From Pelodera strongyloides (lineage: Eukaryota > Nematoda > Chromadorea > Rhabditida > Rhabditidae), in NCBI GenBank assembly GCA_036852015.1, contig JAANDG010000461.1, positions 1 to 64,000 of the forward strand: a stretch of DNA of 64,000 nt. The letters are read 5' to 3'. The notes below the pieces were generated by a model. That model saw only the letters and a program-made list of their open reading frames with translations. It was not told the DNA's origin and made no database searches. Positions 42,738 to 55,139 of this stretch are shown here, piece after piece. Position numbers and translations under genes: made by a program. Each line of letters starts with the position of its first letter. Position 1 is the first letter of the stretch.

Positions 42738-43271
42738 ACCCTGAAAGGAGTAATCGATAATTGTGCTTTGGTAGGAGAAAATCGATAATGGTACCGTACC
42801 CCGGTGTTATACCCTAGAGGAAAAGCAATAATGGTACCGTACGACAAATAAAGATCAACTTTGCTACCGTAGACTGGTGCTATCTCTTGGCGTCTACCGT
42901 AAATTGCGAAAATCATTTTGAAAATCGATTAATAAGAAAATAAAGAATGAAAAGCAAGGGACAAGCTACACCGCTACACTTTCTTGTTTCAGTTATAGTA
43001 ATAACTCTTCTTTCGGTTAAAAAAAAGTGAATCGGAAAGGGACTTTCATGATACAACTCGATTCAGTTCTTTGATTCAACGATACGAATTCAATTCAATT
43101 GCAATAGTTATCATGGAATAGTCTCTTGAGGAAAGCAAAAGTGAGCATTGTTTCAAAACCAATCAATGCTAGTGAAACTAGCTGGAAAAAGAGTTTCAGA
43201 GAGCTACCAGGAGCTGGACACCCAGAAAACAACCTATACTTACAATTAAAATGTTTCTAAAAACAAAATAT

Positions 43272-43350
43272 GCCACAGAAAAGGCGTTGGACATTCGATA
43301 TGTTTCAAATAGTTATGAAAATCTAACAATTGGTAGTTTGATTGCTTAAA
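43272..43350. repeat. Direct repeat, left copy
   Basis: About 79 bp beginning GCGTTGGACATTCGATATG, repeated at 43687-43766 with few differences. The pair brackets ~340 bp. Confidence 0.75.
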
Positions 43351-43686
43351 GACTTGCAAATTTCTCTGTGCGGAATGATTTTTACAGAGCAAAAGATACA
43401 TGGGAAATGTGAGAACCTACATATTTGGTGACGTGTTCACTGTTTTTTTTTCTGGGTCAGCCCATTTGGTGACGACTTCGTGACCATGCGGTGACCAATT
43501 TACATCGAACACCTCATCAACGGGTCACGAAATGCTCACCACAAGATCACTAACCAGCCACCAGGTAAGTACTTCGGTGAATGCCATTTGGTGAAGGTCC
43601 AGCGACCGTTTTTCTGTGGCAATTATTCCGTTTTAGTGTGTCATGCGCATAAAAGTAAACTATTTCTGACATTATTCCACAAAAAA

Positions 43687-43766
43687 GGCGTTGGACATTC
43701 GATATGTTTCAAATAGTTATGAAAATACACATTTGGTAGTTTGAGTTGCTAAGAAGACTGTAAGAA
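43687..43766. repeat. Direct repeat, right copy
   Basis: Right copy of the 43272-43350 repeat, preceded by the same ACAAAAAAGGCG-like lead-in. Confidence 0.75.
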
Positions 43767-43884
43767 GAGCTAAGAAGCTTGCTAAGAAGACTGTTGCTAA
43801 GAAGAGCTTACACTGGACTAGGGAAGGATTTTTGCAACGCAACGGATAAACATTGTTATTGTTTCCAAAGAATCAATAAACTGG

Positions 43885-44071
43885 TTAAAGGGAAATACCG
43901 GCCGGTTTTTGAAACGCATCGAGTACACCAGTAATCCTATGCCTTATGCAGCTTATGCAAATGAACATAAATTAGAATAAAAAATCGAGCCAAATTCGAG
44001 TAACTTAGCATAAATACGTAAGAATTCAGTTGAGCACGATGCGTTTCAAAAACCGGCCGGGATCCCTTTAA
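43885..44071. repeat. Palindromic element A
   Basis: Copy with altered tips, TTAAAGGGAAATACCGG and GATCCCTTTAA. The complementary changes at both ends keep the palindrome. Confidence 0.85.
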
Positions 44072-44204
44072 CGTTTTATATTTGTCACGATGTTATTACA
44101 GTAATATTACATGGTCATAGTAGTTGTCACAAACAAGTTACCGTAGACATTCTAAATAATTTTCAAGATCATTTGCTAAAGAACTACTTTGAGCAAATCT
44201 GGGC

Positions 44205-44640
44205 GTTGTTTCCCAACGGATCAATGAAGCGAGGTGGGAAAAAGAGGTTCAGGGAGCTCCCGGGAGCGGGTGATCCAGAAAGCAACTTATACTACAAACA
44301 AAATGTTTCTGAAAAGGAACTATACTAAAAAAAAGACGTAGGAGGGTTGAATGGCTGTAAATTAAATTTACACTTCGAGAGCGTACACCTTTATTCAAGG
44401 GAGTCAAAATTCAAGGTTTGCTTATGACATGTTCCGCAGGGGTCCTGAGCACAGACGACGAGTTCCAGGTGATAAATTGCTATGAAAACACACTAGCGAT
44501 ATTGCTAAAAGGTTTGCTAAGAATAAAGAATGATCTTGTGGAAAACAGAGGATGGTCATTGTTTCCCAACGGATCAATGCGGGTGAAACGAGGTGGGAAA
44601 AAGAGTTTCAGGGAGCTCCCAGGAGCTCCCGGACTGGGGG
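44205..44640. repeat. Dispersed repeat, copies 2 and 3
   Basis: 44205-44300 and 44560-44640 share TTGTTTCCCAACGGATCAAT and GGTGGGAAAAAGAG with 43150-43250 (most diverged). Frames through it read FPNGSMRVKRGGKKSF, but all three copies differ in frame, so it is treated as repeat, not gene. Confidence 0.6.
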
Positions 44641-44962
44641 AGCAAGGGAGATACGAACACACTTCAACAGAGGTTGAGCAGCTGTCTGTAGGAGAGACAA
44701 GACAAGAACGCAATCTTAGGGGGCTCACCCCCTCGGGGGAGGGTGGGGAGCACAAGTGAAACATATTAATATTAAAGAGATATGACACGTGGTTTCGGAA
44801 CTCTGGACAGATTTTTTTTGTCAATTTGCATAAGATTTTTATTAGTCACGTACGGGACGATATGAAGTATTATTACTAGCAACTTTAAACAAATAGGCCA
44901 TTACAGTAACGAGACAACATAAAAAATGAAATAATAATGAACAAATATATAAGTAAACTTAC

Positions 44963-45019
44963 CACAATATCCCGTATATGCCATCGCCATGTGTACCGCT
45001 GACTACGGTACCACCACAT
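44963..45019 (-). CDS. Candidate upstream first exon of the copine gene
   Basis: ATG followed by 18 more codons (MWWYRSQRYTWRWHIRDIV) and a strong GTAAGT donor, phase 0. It can join in frame to the exon whose ATG is at 42737 (acceptor CTTTCAG, then GGT ATG). The Trp-rich sequence is odd and family support is lacking. The alternative is that CTTTCAG is a leader acceptor and translation starts at 42737. Confidence 0.25.
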
Positions 45020-47104
45020 TGTTAGTAATTGCTGGCTAATTAGACCAGTAGCTTTGGGAGCCAATTAGAGCAGTATTAGCAATTGCTGGGTAATTAGAGT
45101 AGGTAGCTTTTGGGAGCCAATTAGAGCAGTATAGTTTCAGTGACGGGGTGGAATCCTTTGAAAACTCATTGCGCTTTTCGGAAGCGGTGTATTTCGTGTA
45201 TCCCTGCAAACTTGAGTGCTTTGCTAACAAAATGATCAGATTATGCAAACAGTTGAGATTTCAAATCAATAGGAGAGATACGAGATAAAGCGTATTCGTT
45301 TTTGATCTCCAGTGATTTAAGCCCCGCGTGACCGCGTAACTTGGCAAATAAACTGTCAGGATTAGGGAAAACTACACTGGACCATCAATTTTCAAGCTTT
45401 CAGGAAGCGTTATTCCATTAATTATTAATTAATTATTACATTATTATTATATATTATCACTTAATTTATTACAAAATGTATAAGCGATTTTTTGAAACAC
45501 ATTACGCTCTTTGGGTCTTTGGGATTACAAATTATTCTTCAATTTATCCAAGTAAGTTTCAAGCGTGTGACAACAGGTTTTGAAAACGCATGCCGTACTC
45601 ACATAGAGGTTTTTTTTATCCACAATGTGCGTACAATTTTCAAAATTATTTCGAAAAAAAGCTTTATTTATTCACATGGACTGACATGGAAAGCAAGATC
45701 AAACGTGGAGCAGCTAAAAAAAAGCGTGTGTTATTCAAATCCAAAAAACTACACATATTCTAAATTGTAATGATAAAAAAAATATTAAAAAAAACTAGTG
45801 GTCTATAAAAAAGTACAAAACAGTAGTATTTAGCTAAAAAAAAAAGTTAAAAAGTTAAACAATTTTTAGAAAACCAGTACTATCACGTAAAACAGTGCAC
45901 ATATCGTAGATATAGAGAGAAGCTAATTAATAGAAACAAAATCAATAATTTCTTATTAATTGATTATTATCAAACGAAAAATATGAATAAATTAGTATAA
46001 AAGAGCGTAAAAAAGATCACGAATGGTTGCACATTGTGAAAAAGAAATCACGTAAATAAACGATTTAGATCAGAATTAATTCTACCGCTACTGCTGAGAT
46101 AACTCGGAGAGTGCATCGCGGCGACGTCTTAGCACACTTTGGGTGCGCCGCAACCGCCTGGCGTGCGCCACTTTGGAGCCGTCGCAAAGACCTATCATTG
46201 AGGTTGAGGATCACAAGGAGACTCATAGATACAAAGACATTCATATAGACTACGTACTACAGACTACAACGAACCCATACATTTTGGAGGAACGAAAGGT
46301 TTTGATAATTAAAAGAGAGATCAATAAAAAAAACTCGCGATTGAAATGAGCAATTGAATTGTGAGTGGGGTATAATTGGGCAGCTTTAGTGAGATCAAAG
46401 CATTTTCTATACATATATGAGGCGCGGCAGTAAAGTACAAACTTCTTAAAGCGATATAACATCCGGTTTTTGAAACGTAATTTGGACGCTGTATTCCCAT
46501 GCCCATGTAGTGTATGCAAATACCTGCTCGATATTATCGTTTAGTCTAATTATATTCATTTACATACAACACATGGGAACGCAGATGTCCACACACATAC
46601 GCTTTAAAAACTGGATGTTTTTTTTACAAAATTCAGAAAATAAGTTGAAACAAAATGTTAAAAAAAAAATTGGTCACATGAAGAAGCCATATACGTAAGT
46701 CCGATAGATACATGGTAAAAAGAGGGTATGGGAACTTATAAAACGCGCAAAGACCTTAATTTACTATATGCAAAGTGAGTTAACAATAAGTGAGCGATGC
46801 ATCACCTTATTTTAGGTAACCACGGGCTATGCTCGGAGTATGATAGCCATCAAAGGAAGCAGTAGTTAGTACCAATCAGCTCCTTATTAATTAATATTCA
46901 GCTGTAGATCATTAGCTTATGTCCATTAATTAGCCATAGGTTCCACATATTTTCAATGGCCGTTTGCAAGTCCGAGCGGTTTTCTGAAAGTTAAAAGAAT
47001 ATACAAAAAGAAGCGACGAGTTGCAAACCGGAATATGATATTCTATTGAAAAAGTGACGCTAGATCAATGGTCTTCTCCGATTAGACTAAGTTTTTCTCC
47101 CATA

Positions 47105-47255
47105 CTTTCTCTCTCTCTTCTCTTCTCTCGCTCTCTCTCTCCCTCCCTCCCTCTCTCTTTCTCTTCATTCTTCTCTCTCTCTTTCTCTTTCTCTCTTTCT
47201 CTCTGTGTCTCTCTCTCTCTGTCTGTCTCCCTCTCTCTTTCTCTGTCTCTCTCTG

Positions 47256-47291
<36 letters not shown>

Positions 47292-47295
47292 AGTC
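47105..47295. repeat. CT microsatellite
   Basis: About 190 bp of CT/CTTT/CTGT units in the spacer between efl-3 and the copine gene. Similar tracts: 27480-27655 (GA), 39355-39470 (GA), 48860-49075 (GA), 51180-51285 (CT). Confidence 0.9.
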
Positions 47296-47465
47296 TCCCT
47301 TATCACGCCCAAAAGATATGATCTACCGAAATGTCGGCAAAGTTTTCCACTGCATGCACTCGCGCATTTGAATATTCACGAGACTATTTGAAAATTGTGA
47401 TTCAACAGACAAAACATAGTGTTGTAATGTATAGACAGACACGTGCTGTCTACACACTACACCAT

Positions 47466-47612
47466 TTAAAGCGGTATGACACGTGGTTTTGAAACATATT
47501 CCCATGACAAATTTTGTTCCATTCTGTGATCGAAATGCTTGCATACACATAAAACTTATAGAAGCACAGTTGTGCATTGTAAGTTTCACAAACCACGTGT
47601 CATCCTGCTTTG
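47466..47612. repeat. Palindromic element, CACGTG family
   Basis: Best copy of this family: TTAAAGCGGTATGACACGTGG to CCACGTGTCATCCTGCTTTG. Relatives are at 33858-34012, 48016-48159 and (partial) 30664-30749, 39650, 42545-42634, 44775. Confidence 0.75.
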
Positions 47613-48408
47613 ATAATTTTTCCTCTACCCTTTAATTGTTCCCCAAAGTGTCTCACACCTATCTCCCACCACGTAACCCGAGAACCAAAGTTGCGCAACA
47701 CAAGTCCCTCCGTTCCATCTGTTATGTGTTTGCGCGAAATGAGTTTACTCTGGCAAATTGTTCGCCCAGGCACCGGCCCCTTGAAAGTCGCCGCCGATTG
47801 CCTGGCTGACATACAGTAGACTTAACCCAGCGTGCGCGCTAACACTAAGGCAACTTTAGGCGCGCAATGGGAGTAGATAGCGCAACACTGATGGCTATCG
47901 CGCGGGAATTAATGGTGTCGTATGGGAGAAATATGGTTGTAGATTTAGAGGTGATGATAAGGGTGTGGCAGTTCATAAAGGTACTTCCTACATATACGTT
48001 TCATGAAAAGATTTTGTAAAGCGTTATGGCACGTGATTTTGAAAGTTATGCTGGGCATCCTCATTTCATATATTATATGCAAATTTCTGTGCCTCTCTGT
48101 GTTGAAGGACACAGAAGTCGCAGTCATAATTGGAACGTCACATGTCATACCGTTCTAAGTTTTTACTCCACTTTTCTAAAACAACAAAAAAGCCCATGTG
48201 CAGCTAAGAACATGTTAGCGATGCTCGATGAAATCTCCACTTCACACTGCTTTATTTGATTGTCTTTGTGCGTAATAAATTATTCATAACGGCTCACGAG
48301 AACGGTACAACATTACGGTTGCGGAGCAAGGGGGTACAACGGTACAAGGAGGAGGCCCACGAGAACGGTGGCGCCAAAGGTACAGTAACTTTTTATCAAT
48401 AAAAAAAC

Positions 48409-48863
48409 TTACTTTTTAATTCCCGAGTTCACCACTTTAAATGCAGACGGTTCGCTAGGTGAGGAAAATGTCGAAGGACTACCGCCTCGAAGGATACTAT
48501 CCACGGAATGAAGACCCCTTTGTGGAGTAGAAGCTGAAAGAGAAGAATGTACAGCACACTGTACCGCTGTCCACTGAGACACTAAGACTTCATCGTAATT
48601 GGGAGATAAGCTTAGAAGCACTGGTTAGTTAATCTGCCCAAACCTTAAGCCTATCTAGTAAACCTAATGGAGTATTTATGTGGCATACTACAACAAACCT
48701 TTATTAGCTGGTGCCGCTCGGAATACTGTAGAGTTGGGTGTCCTGGTAGCCACGGCCAGGTTTCTTAACATTACTGTAGCGGCTAGTTGCTGATCACGTG
48801 TGGGAGTCCATGAGGGCTGTAATTATGGAAGAGGCATTCATAGGTAGTAGTAAATAAATAGAT

Positions 48864-48924
<61 letters not shown>

Positions 48925-51213
48925 CAGCAACAAAGAAGAAAATATGGCGGAGGGAGAAGAGAGAGAGAAGAGTTACAGAAAGATACCGATGAAGTTGCAA
49001 GAGAGAGAAAGGAAGAGAGAGACAGACAGACAGACAGACAGAGAGAGAGAGACAGAGAGACAGAGAAAGAGAGATTTAATAATTTCACTCACCGTCGATG
49101 GTAGAACTATTGGTGTAAAAGAAGGTTGGGATGGATTCTGGAGCGATGACGTCATCTTGTTAGAGTTCAACGTGGAGAGAGGTGAAAAAGAAAATGGAGA
49201 TAGAGGGAGTCCCTTGTCTAGAGGCGAAGAGAGAGGCGAAAGACCATACGCTGGTAGAGAGAGACGAGGGTGCTGAAAATATAATTTACTCAGAATATAG
49301 CATTTTAATTTAAAAAAAAATGGGTGTGATCGTCGATTAGGCCGTCCTGCGTTGTTGTAGTTTGTAGTATTAGTCGACTGCGTTAAGTTCTGCACTGCTT
49401 TAGCGGACTTAACTAATATATGCATATCTTCAGATATACAAGCAGTGCTCCTCTCTAGAAACGCCAACAAAAAAAAGAAGTTGGTTACAATTCGAATTCC
49501 AACTGCGCAAAAGAGTTTACCTGCGGAGATGGTCGCGGTAAGCCATTTGGAGCGGAGGGAACATTTGACTGCCTCGCCGCAGCATTTTGTTGCTGTTTTT
49601 GCTGTTGCATGCGCGCCAGTCGAACGCGTTCTTGTTCCGCAGCCTCGGCTAGATGGAACATGGAAGCAAAGCCAATGTCGGACCTGTAAAGGGAAGGTTA
49701 GGGAACTTTCACCCTTAAAATCTGGTTTCAAAAAGTTTAAATTCAAAAAGTTTGTCTTTTAGTTTTCATTTTCTCTTTATCTTTTTGCTTTGCTGAGAAG
49801 CACAGCGTTTTTTATCAGATGTTTTTCTACTTTTCCAAGGCATTTTACCAACTATGACCCCTACACGGCGGCAAAATGCTCGTCTATGACTTAGAAACAC
49901 AAATATTAGCTGAAATAGAGGAAAGAACAATGATGAAGAGATAAACCAACTTACGTATATCTGGCAAATTTGGGGTTATTCCCTGGAAGATTTACTTCCG
50001 ACAGACTTCTTTTACATAAAGGTTGTGATTTTGGAAGGGGGGTTTGTGGGGTCTGAGGACAGGATGCAGGCGACGAGAGATTGGCCGTCAGACACACAGA
50101 GGCATCAAAGGTACCATTTTCTGAAAAAAAATGTTTTTTTTTTTATCACACACAAGATACCATTTGTTTGTATAACGGAACCATTTCCTGAAATGTAAGG
50201 TACATTTATAAAAAAGATACCACATTTGTATGGTAGTTTGGTACCTAGCAGGACAGTATTCCAAGACGAGAGTTCGTTTTTGGCTCGTCCAATATATCTT
50301 TCTAATCGAAGAAAATCAGAAACACAAACCATCAGGTTCAGGCCCCGAGTAGACGAATAGTGGGATCTTCTTGGTTCCGAAGAGATAATGAACCTTCTGA
50401 AGGAGTCCCATTGCGACTAACACGTTAGCAATGTCGTACAAACGCCGGCAACGACCTATTAAGAAGACGAATATGAAATATGAATGCATTACTGTAAATA
50501 TGATGAAATTATTAATGTATTGGTGCACATCCGTGTTGCGCACATGTGTTAACCAAAGGAAATATATACTATCTCTGAAGACGCATAGTTTAGAATTTAT
50601 ATATCCAAATCATTAGATTCTATCTCTGTCGTATGCATGTATGTGTGTGTGCGGACGTGTGTGCGTGCGTGCGTACGTCGTATAGTGTGTTGTATGTGTG
50701 TGTGTGTTGTGGTGTGTGTTGTGTATATGTAAGCTGCGGAAATGAAACTAATAAACTAAGCTAAGGAAAAAAGAACGTACTTCTGCTTGGAGGCTCAAAT
50801 CCTTCAGTTTCCGCATCCTTTATAAGCACTGTACTGGCAACATCCAGGCTCACTTTCCGCTCCGTTTTCTGAAATAAGTTGGTGGTGCAAATGATTTAAC
50901 TTCGCTTCCCAAGGTCTGACTACGTTACCTATAATAGCAAAGCGCACCGGAAACACTTCACCAGGGTGAATCTGAATATATTATATTAAACCCCCTTTGT
51001 ATGAATTATGATCAAATAAAAATATATCGGTGGGCCTGCCCCTTTACATCAGATTTTTATCCCCATACCTCGTTCTCCCTCCATCTAAATCTCTCTCTAC
51101 ATCTCTTCTTGTTCATCCAAAACACTCTTTAGCTTTGTATCTATACATCGCCTGCACTCTATCGCTTACTCTTTACTTTACCTCTCTCTCTCTCTCTCTC
51201 TTCTCTGTCTCTG

Positions 51214-51279
<66 letters not shown>

Positions 51280-54200
51280 CTCTGTCTGCGCCTGATCATC
51301 CCTACTTTCTTAGCCAACAAGCTGAAAGGTTTGCCGGATCCGCAACAACTTCTCTCCGAAAGTAGAAGGGCGTAAATACCTTTGAGACCTAGTTTATCAA
51401 AAAAAACTGACGTGTGTCAACGCTAAGAAACTACCGTAATAAATAATACGATGTTTCTGTACCACCTATAGATTTAAAGCGTCGGTACTTACTGGATTAC
51501 AAAGTAGCACCATCAGGAAGCGTCTGCACAGTTGCGCTAGTGAATTCCTGGTGGCGCGGTCTCTCTGCGGGCGTCTTTCATTTGGGGAAGGTCCGGGAGC
51601 TTTCACCCCAGAAGGCAATTGCATACCTGGTGGGATGTTCTCCTTCCCGAGTAATGAACCTGAATTTAATAAGGTAAACATTAAGGTTAGACGCATATTC
51701 CACGCCTTCTAATGAGGATGTTTGGTCTGTTTGAAATAGTAGTCAAAAAACCAGGCCCCCTATCGTTCCAAAAGGCATACATGTTTCACAGGAAAGAAGA
51801 GGAAACTAAAGTTTTGCGGAAAACTAGGTTGTTTAAAGCGGTATAAAAGCCGGTTTTTGAAGCGTATGGATGACAAATGCATTCTTTATTCAAGGGTAAG
51901 TGGGATCAAACTCGGGTCTATTTTTTTAAATCTAATCATATCTTTTGTGTATGATGCATGGAAATATCCAAAGCCTGTTTCAAAAATCGGTTGTTATACC
52001 GCTTTAATGAAAACCAAAACTCACCAACAAGATGAGATCCTTTAGATAGTTCAGTGAATGAGCACATTGCTTGTTCCACACGGAGAATTCTCTCAGGAAG
52101 TCGCTCCAATACGGCTTCTTTCTAAAATTAAAATTATACTCAACGCGAACCCTCGCGCACGCGCCGCATCAAGGTGGCGCGTGCGCGAAGCGCTCCCAAC
52201 AAACAAATGCCGCCCCAATCGAACTCGACACCTTTTCGAAGAACTTTGACACAAATAATCCAAAATATATGGAGTAAATTAAGGAGAATTTTCACAAATG
52301 TCGTCTATATGCGGATTGTGAAACATTGTGTTTTACACAGTTTGGAAAAAATTGATAATTTTGATAAATGGGGCATTGGGCTGTTATCCAACCCGGAATT
52401 ACTGTAATCTTTATTTAGAATTATTATTTTTAGAGTGATAATGTTTATTTACACACTAATTTAATGTTCGTATTGATAGTTTATCTTCCTCATTTATCCC
52501 TTGAATACTATTTTACTATTAAAATTATACCTGTAGTTCTGCCATCAGCTTCGGCAAGTCCTGAAGGCCTTGCCAGTGATAGAAGGACTTATTTGTCTTG
52601 GACATTGCGTCCAAAGCCTCCATAACGTTGACGATGTCGTAGATACGACGCTTCTCGACGTCTAAATATGGAGATTACAGCGCTGATGAGCTCGGTTGCA
52701 TATGACGAACACCTCGCGCGAGCGTCGTTCAGTCTGGCAAAGAATGCGGAGAAAACGCGAACATACGGCGCTTCTCGACGTCTAAATACACCAACTCGGT
52801 TGGTGTATGGCGAACACCTACACCTGGCGCGAAAATTTGCGCCGCCACATTCTGGGGAAGAATGTGGGAAAACCCGACCAATTTTTCCGAATCAGCTAAA
52901 ATGTCTAGAAGAAATTTTAAAACTATTATCTAATTTCCGGTATACCTTTAAAAAAATCCTTGTGCACTGCACGCATTACATGAATTTTATGAACAAATAA
53001 GTGGTTAATCAGTGGACGTGCAGATTTTAATGGCGAAATGGCGGCCGGTTTTTGAAAGACACCGAGTACACCAGCATTCTTATGCTGCTTACTCAAATGA
53101 GCATAAATTAGAATAGAAAATTGAGCTAAATTGGAGCAAATCAGCATAAATACGTAAGAATACAGTTGTCCGCCATGCGTTTCAAAAACCGGCCGGTATT
53201 TCGCTTTAAAAGATAATCCTTAAGGACTGTTATAGTTTTATAATTTTTTACAACTCACTCATTTTCCGTGCAACACTTTCCAAATGTACCGTTTTGTTAC
53301 TGGAACCAGCTGTTTCAGCATTCATGGCAATTAGAAACCTGCAATTAGATAATTATCTTTTTTAAAGTAAACTTCGGTAGTTACTATTCTAAAGGACCCT
53401 ATGCTATGCGACGTGATCGTCTGAATTATCGAATATATTATATGTAAGGAAAAAATTCCGGTCATGTGCCTGTAACCTGCGTATTATAAGTAGTGGGCCA
53501 GCATATGTTTCAAAACAACGTCCCGAACCGCTTTGAACTTTACAGTAACAGCTAAGTAGCACTCCAAACTGATGGCCTGATGGCACCTACACCTACAGTA
53601 CACGCAATAAATATTTAGTCCTACTGCGGTATAACGCGATACTGCGCCTTTTTTCTAATGATATTAATTTGCATACAACGTATGGGAATGCAGTTTCAAT
53701 CATACGTTTCAAAAACCCGCTGTTATATCGCTTTAAAGGCTTACAAACCTCTGACACAGTAACCCCAGGCTTCTCTCCTTCCTAGACACTTTCTCGTTGT
53801 CTCCGCCGTCTTCGCTCTCCGTGTCTTCAACGTTCTCTAGGTCAGTCTCTCGCTTTATTCTATCATGGTTGATTTTGTACGTGTACAATGGAGAGCATTC
53901 CGATTGAGATGACGACGAACCTGGAAAATTGAACATTTGAATATGACGTCAGAGTGGGTATTAATTGCCTAAGTGCCCAGCTAATTAGTAATTGGACATC
54001 AGTAACTCACAGCGTACTCTAATTAGGACTTATGAGGTACAGGTAGTATACCAGGTATATAGAACGGCACTGTTATAAAATGGCATTGCTCAGTTAACAA
54101 ATATCAAAGAACATATGTTTTATGTTTAAGTTATCTCCCTAGACAGTGCTGGCTCCTAATGCGTTCTACGAAGTACACGGTTCATAGTCGTAGATCATAA

Positions 54201-55128
54201 TCAGGCCTAATTTGTCTAAGAAACTATCTACTTTCCTCCAAAATGTATTGCTTATCTCCAAATTTTAGCAAGAACCGTCGCTAGTCATGGCATAGCCCCG
54301 ACAGCTCTATTACTCTTATCTTTTTGCCCTAGATAAAAAAAACTGGCGGGAATTACTAGCGCCTCTCGCCTCATATCGAGGGCATATACAATTTGCAGGC
54401 CTGCTATGCATACTACCTGGAAAAAGGTGAGACTCCCGCACTTTTTTTGGGGGAAAAATAACTTTTCTCCCGGCAAAGCGTTTCCATATTTGGACTTTGA
54501 AGAGTTGAGAAAATTATGGAAAAATCGCATTGGTAAATTTCGCATCACACTTTTGTAATGAGTATTTATTTATTCTATAAGGATGAAAAAAGGTCACAGA
54601 TTTAAATCAGATAAATTCGAAGGTTTTGTTTGAAAAAAAAGCTATAACGGTTAACTGTGCATTATGCAAGCGCATTTTTAACATTTTCATTATAATCTTT
54701 GAGAGCGCACACCATATCCATAGCTAAAGAAAATTTCACGAAAAAATAATGAAAAATGAAAAATGAAATAAAACAGTACCACAGGCGCCTAAATGGGTTT
54801 AGTACCTTTTATCACATCCTTAATTTCAATGTTCTCGATACTTCTATAGACAATATTATTTGAAACATATCTTACCTTGTGACAATGGTAGTACTGTAGT
54901 TTGGTTTTCCGATGGAGAAGGATGATTATGCTCATCTGTTTGGATAGGTATAACGGGTACCACAGAGGCATCCACGGGAGGGATCACAGCCTGGGAGGAT
55001 AAGAGAGGAGGATCCTCCCGGGAGGAAAAGAAAGAGGGATGACCGAGGGAGAGAGAATGATCCTCCTCTGAGACATCGACCACGTCGATCATTATTTCCT
55101 CCTCCTCCTCAGATGATCGGGAAAACAT
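48409..55128 (-). CDS. efl-3: Atypical E2F transcription factor (E2F7/8, EFL-3)
   Basis: 13 exons in frame, 621 residues: 55128-54876, 53920-53749, 53338-53259, 52661-52531, 52121-52025, 51659-51493, 50868-50781, 50455-50330, 50120-49955, 49683-49521, 49272-49093, 48816-48699, 48533-48409. E2F7/8 proteins carry two winged-helix domains and repress genes without a DP partner. Both domains are visible: first RKERSLGLLCQ ... VEKRRIYDIVNVMEAL ... FYHWQG (about 131-200), second NSLAQLCRRFL ... RCRRLYDIANVLVAMGLLQKV ... FVYSGPEP (about 281-370). The conserved LSEVNLPGNNPKFARYT follows near residue 412. The N-terminus is acidic (SSEEEEEIMIDVVDVSEED); the C-terminal third is Ser/Pro-rich with a Gln/Arg stretch. 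The start follows TTTCAG by one base, suggesting trans-splicing. The second domain is less conserved than usual between its helices (LMVLLCNP junction). Single-copy identity is confident from the double RRxYDI motif. Confidence 0.93.
51833..52007. repeat. Palindromic element, GTATAACAGCCGG family
   Basis: TTAAAGCGGTATAAAAGCCGG to CGGTTGTTATACCGCTTTAA in an efl-3 intron, 18 bp from the exon ending at 52025. Confidence 0.75.
52647..52880. repeat. Tandem duplication over the efl-3 exon 4 acceptor
   Basis: A unit of about 117 bp occurs twice (52647-52763 and 52764-52880), both beginning CGCTTCTCGACGTCTAAATA and both containing a GAACACCT block. The left copy contains the true exon start on the minus strand (acceptor ATTTAG, exon from 52661). 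The right copy carries a decoy acceptor plus the first ~15 nt of exon sequence. Confidence 0.7.
53027..53209. repeat. Palindromic element A
   Basis: Full-length copy in an efl-3 intron. Confidence 0.85.
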
Positions 55129-55139
55129 TCTGAAATACA
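55129..55139 (-). promoter_or_regulatory. Trans-splice acceptor of efl-3
   Basis: Minus strand CTGTATTTCAG ends one base before the efl-3 ATG (A then ATG). A 1-nt leader implies spliced-leader addition. Confidence 0.5.

Larger units (their letters stand above)
42738..48408. other. Spacer between efl-3 and the copine gene
   Basis: Apart from the candidate exon at 44963-45019, no coding exon is supported in 5.7 kb. Contents: a direct repeat pair (43272-43350 and 43687-43766); a three-copy repeat (43150-43250, 44205-44300, 44560-44640); palindromic elements (43885-44071, 46446-46620, 47466-47612, 48016-48159); an AT-rich block (45400-46080); and a CT microsatellite (47105-47295). The probable efl-3 poly(A) signal is AATAAA on the minus strand at 48256-48251. 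Confidence 0.55.

Noticed and set aside
44418..44759. 113-residue plus frame with FPNGSMRVKRGGKKSF
   Set aside because: Part of a three-copy repeat whose copies do not keep the frame.
47600..47819. Overlapping 69/70-residue frames on both strands
   Set aside because: No splice context, no family motif, and they start inside a palindromic element end.
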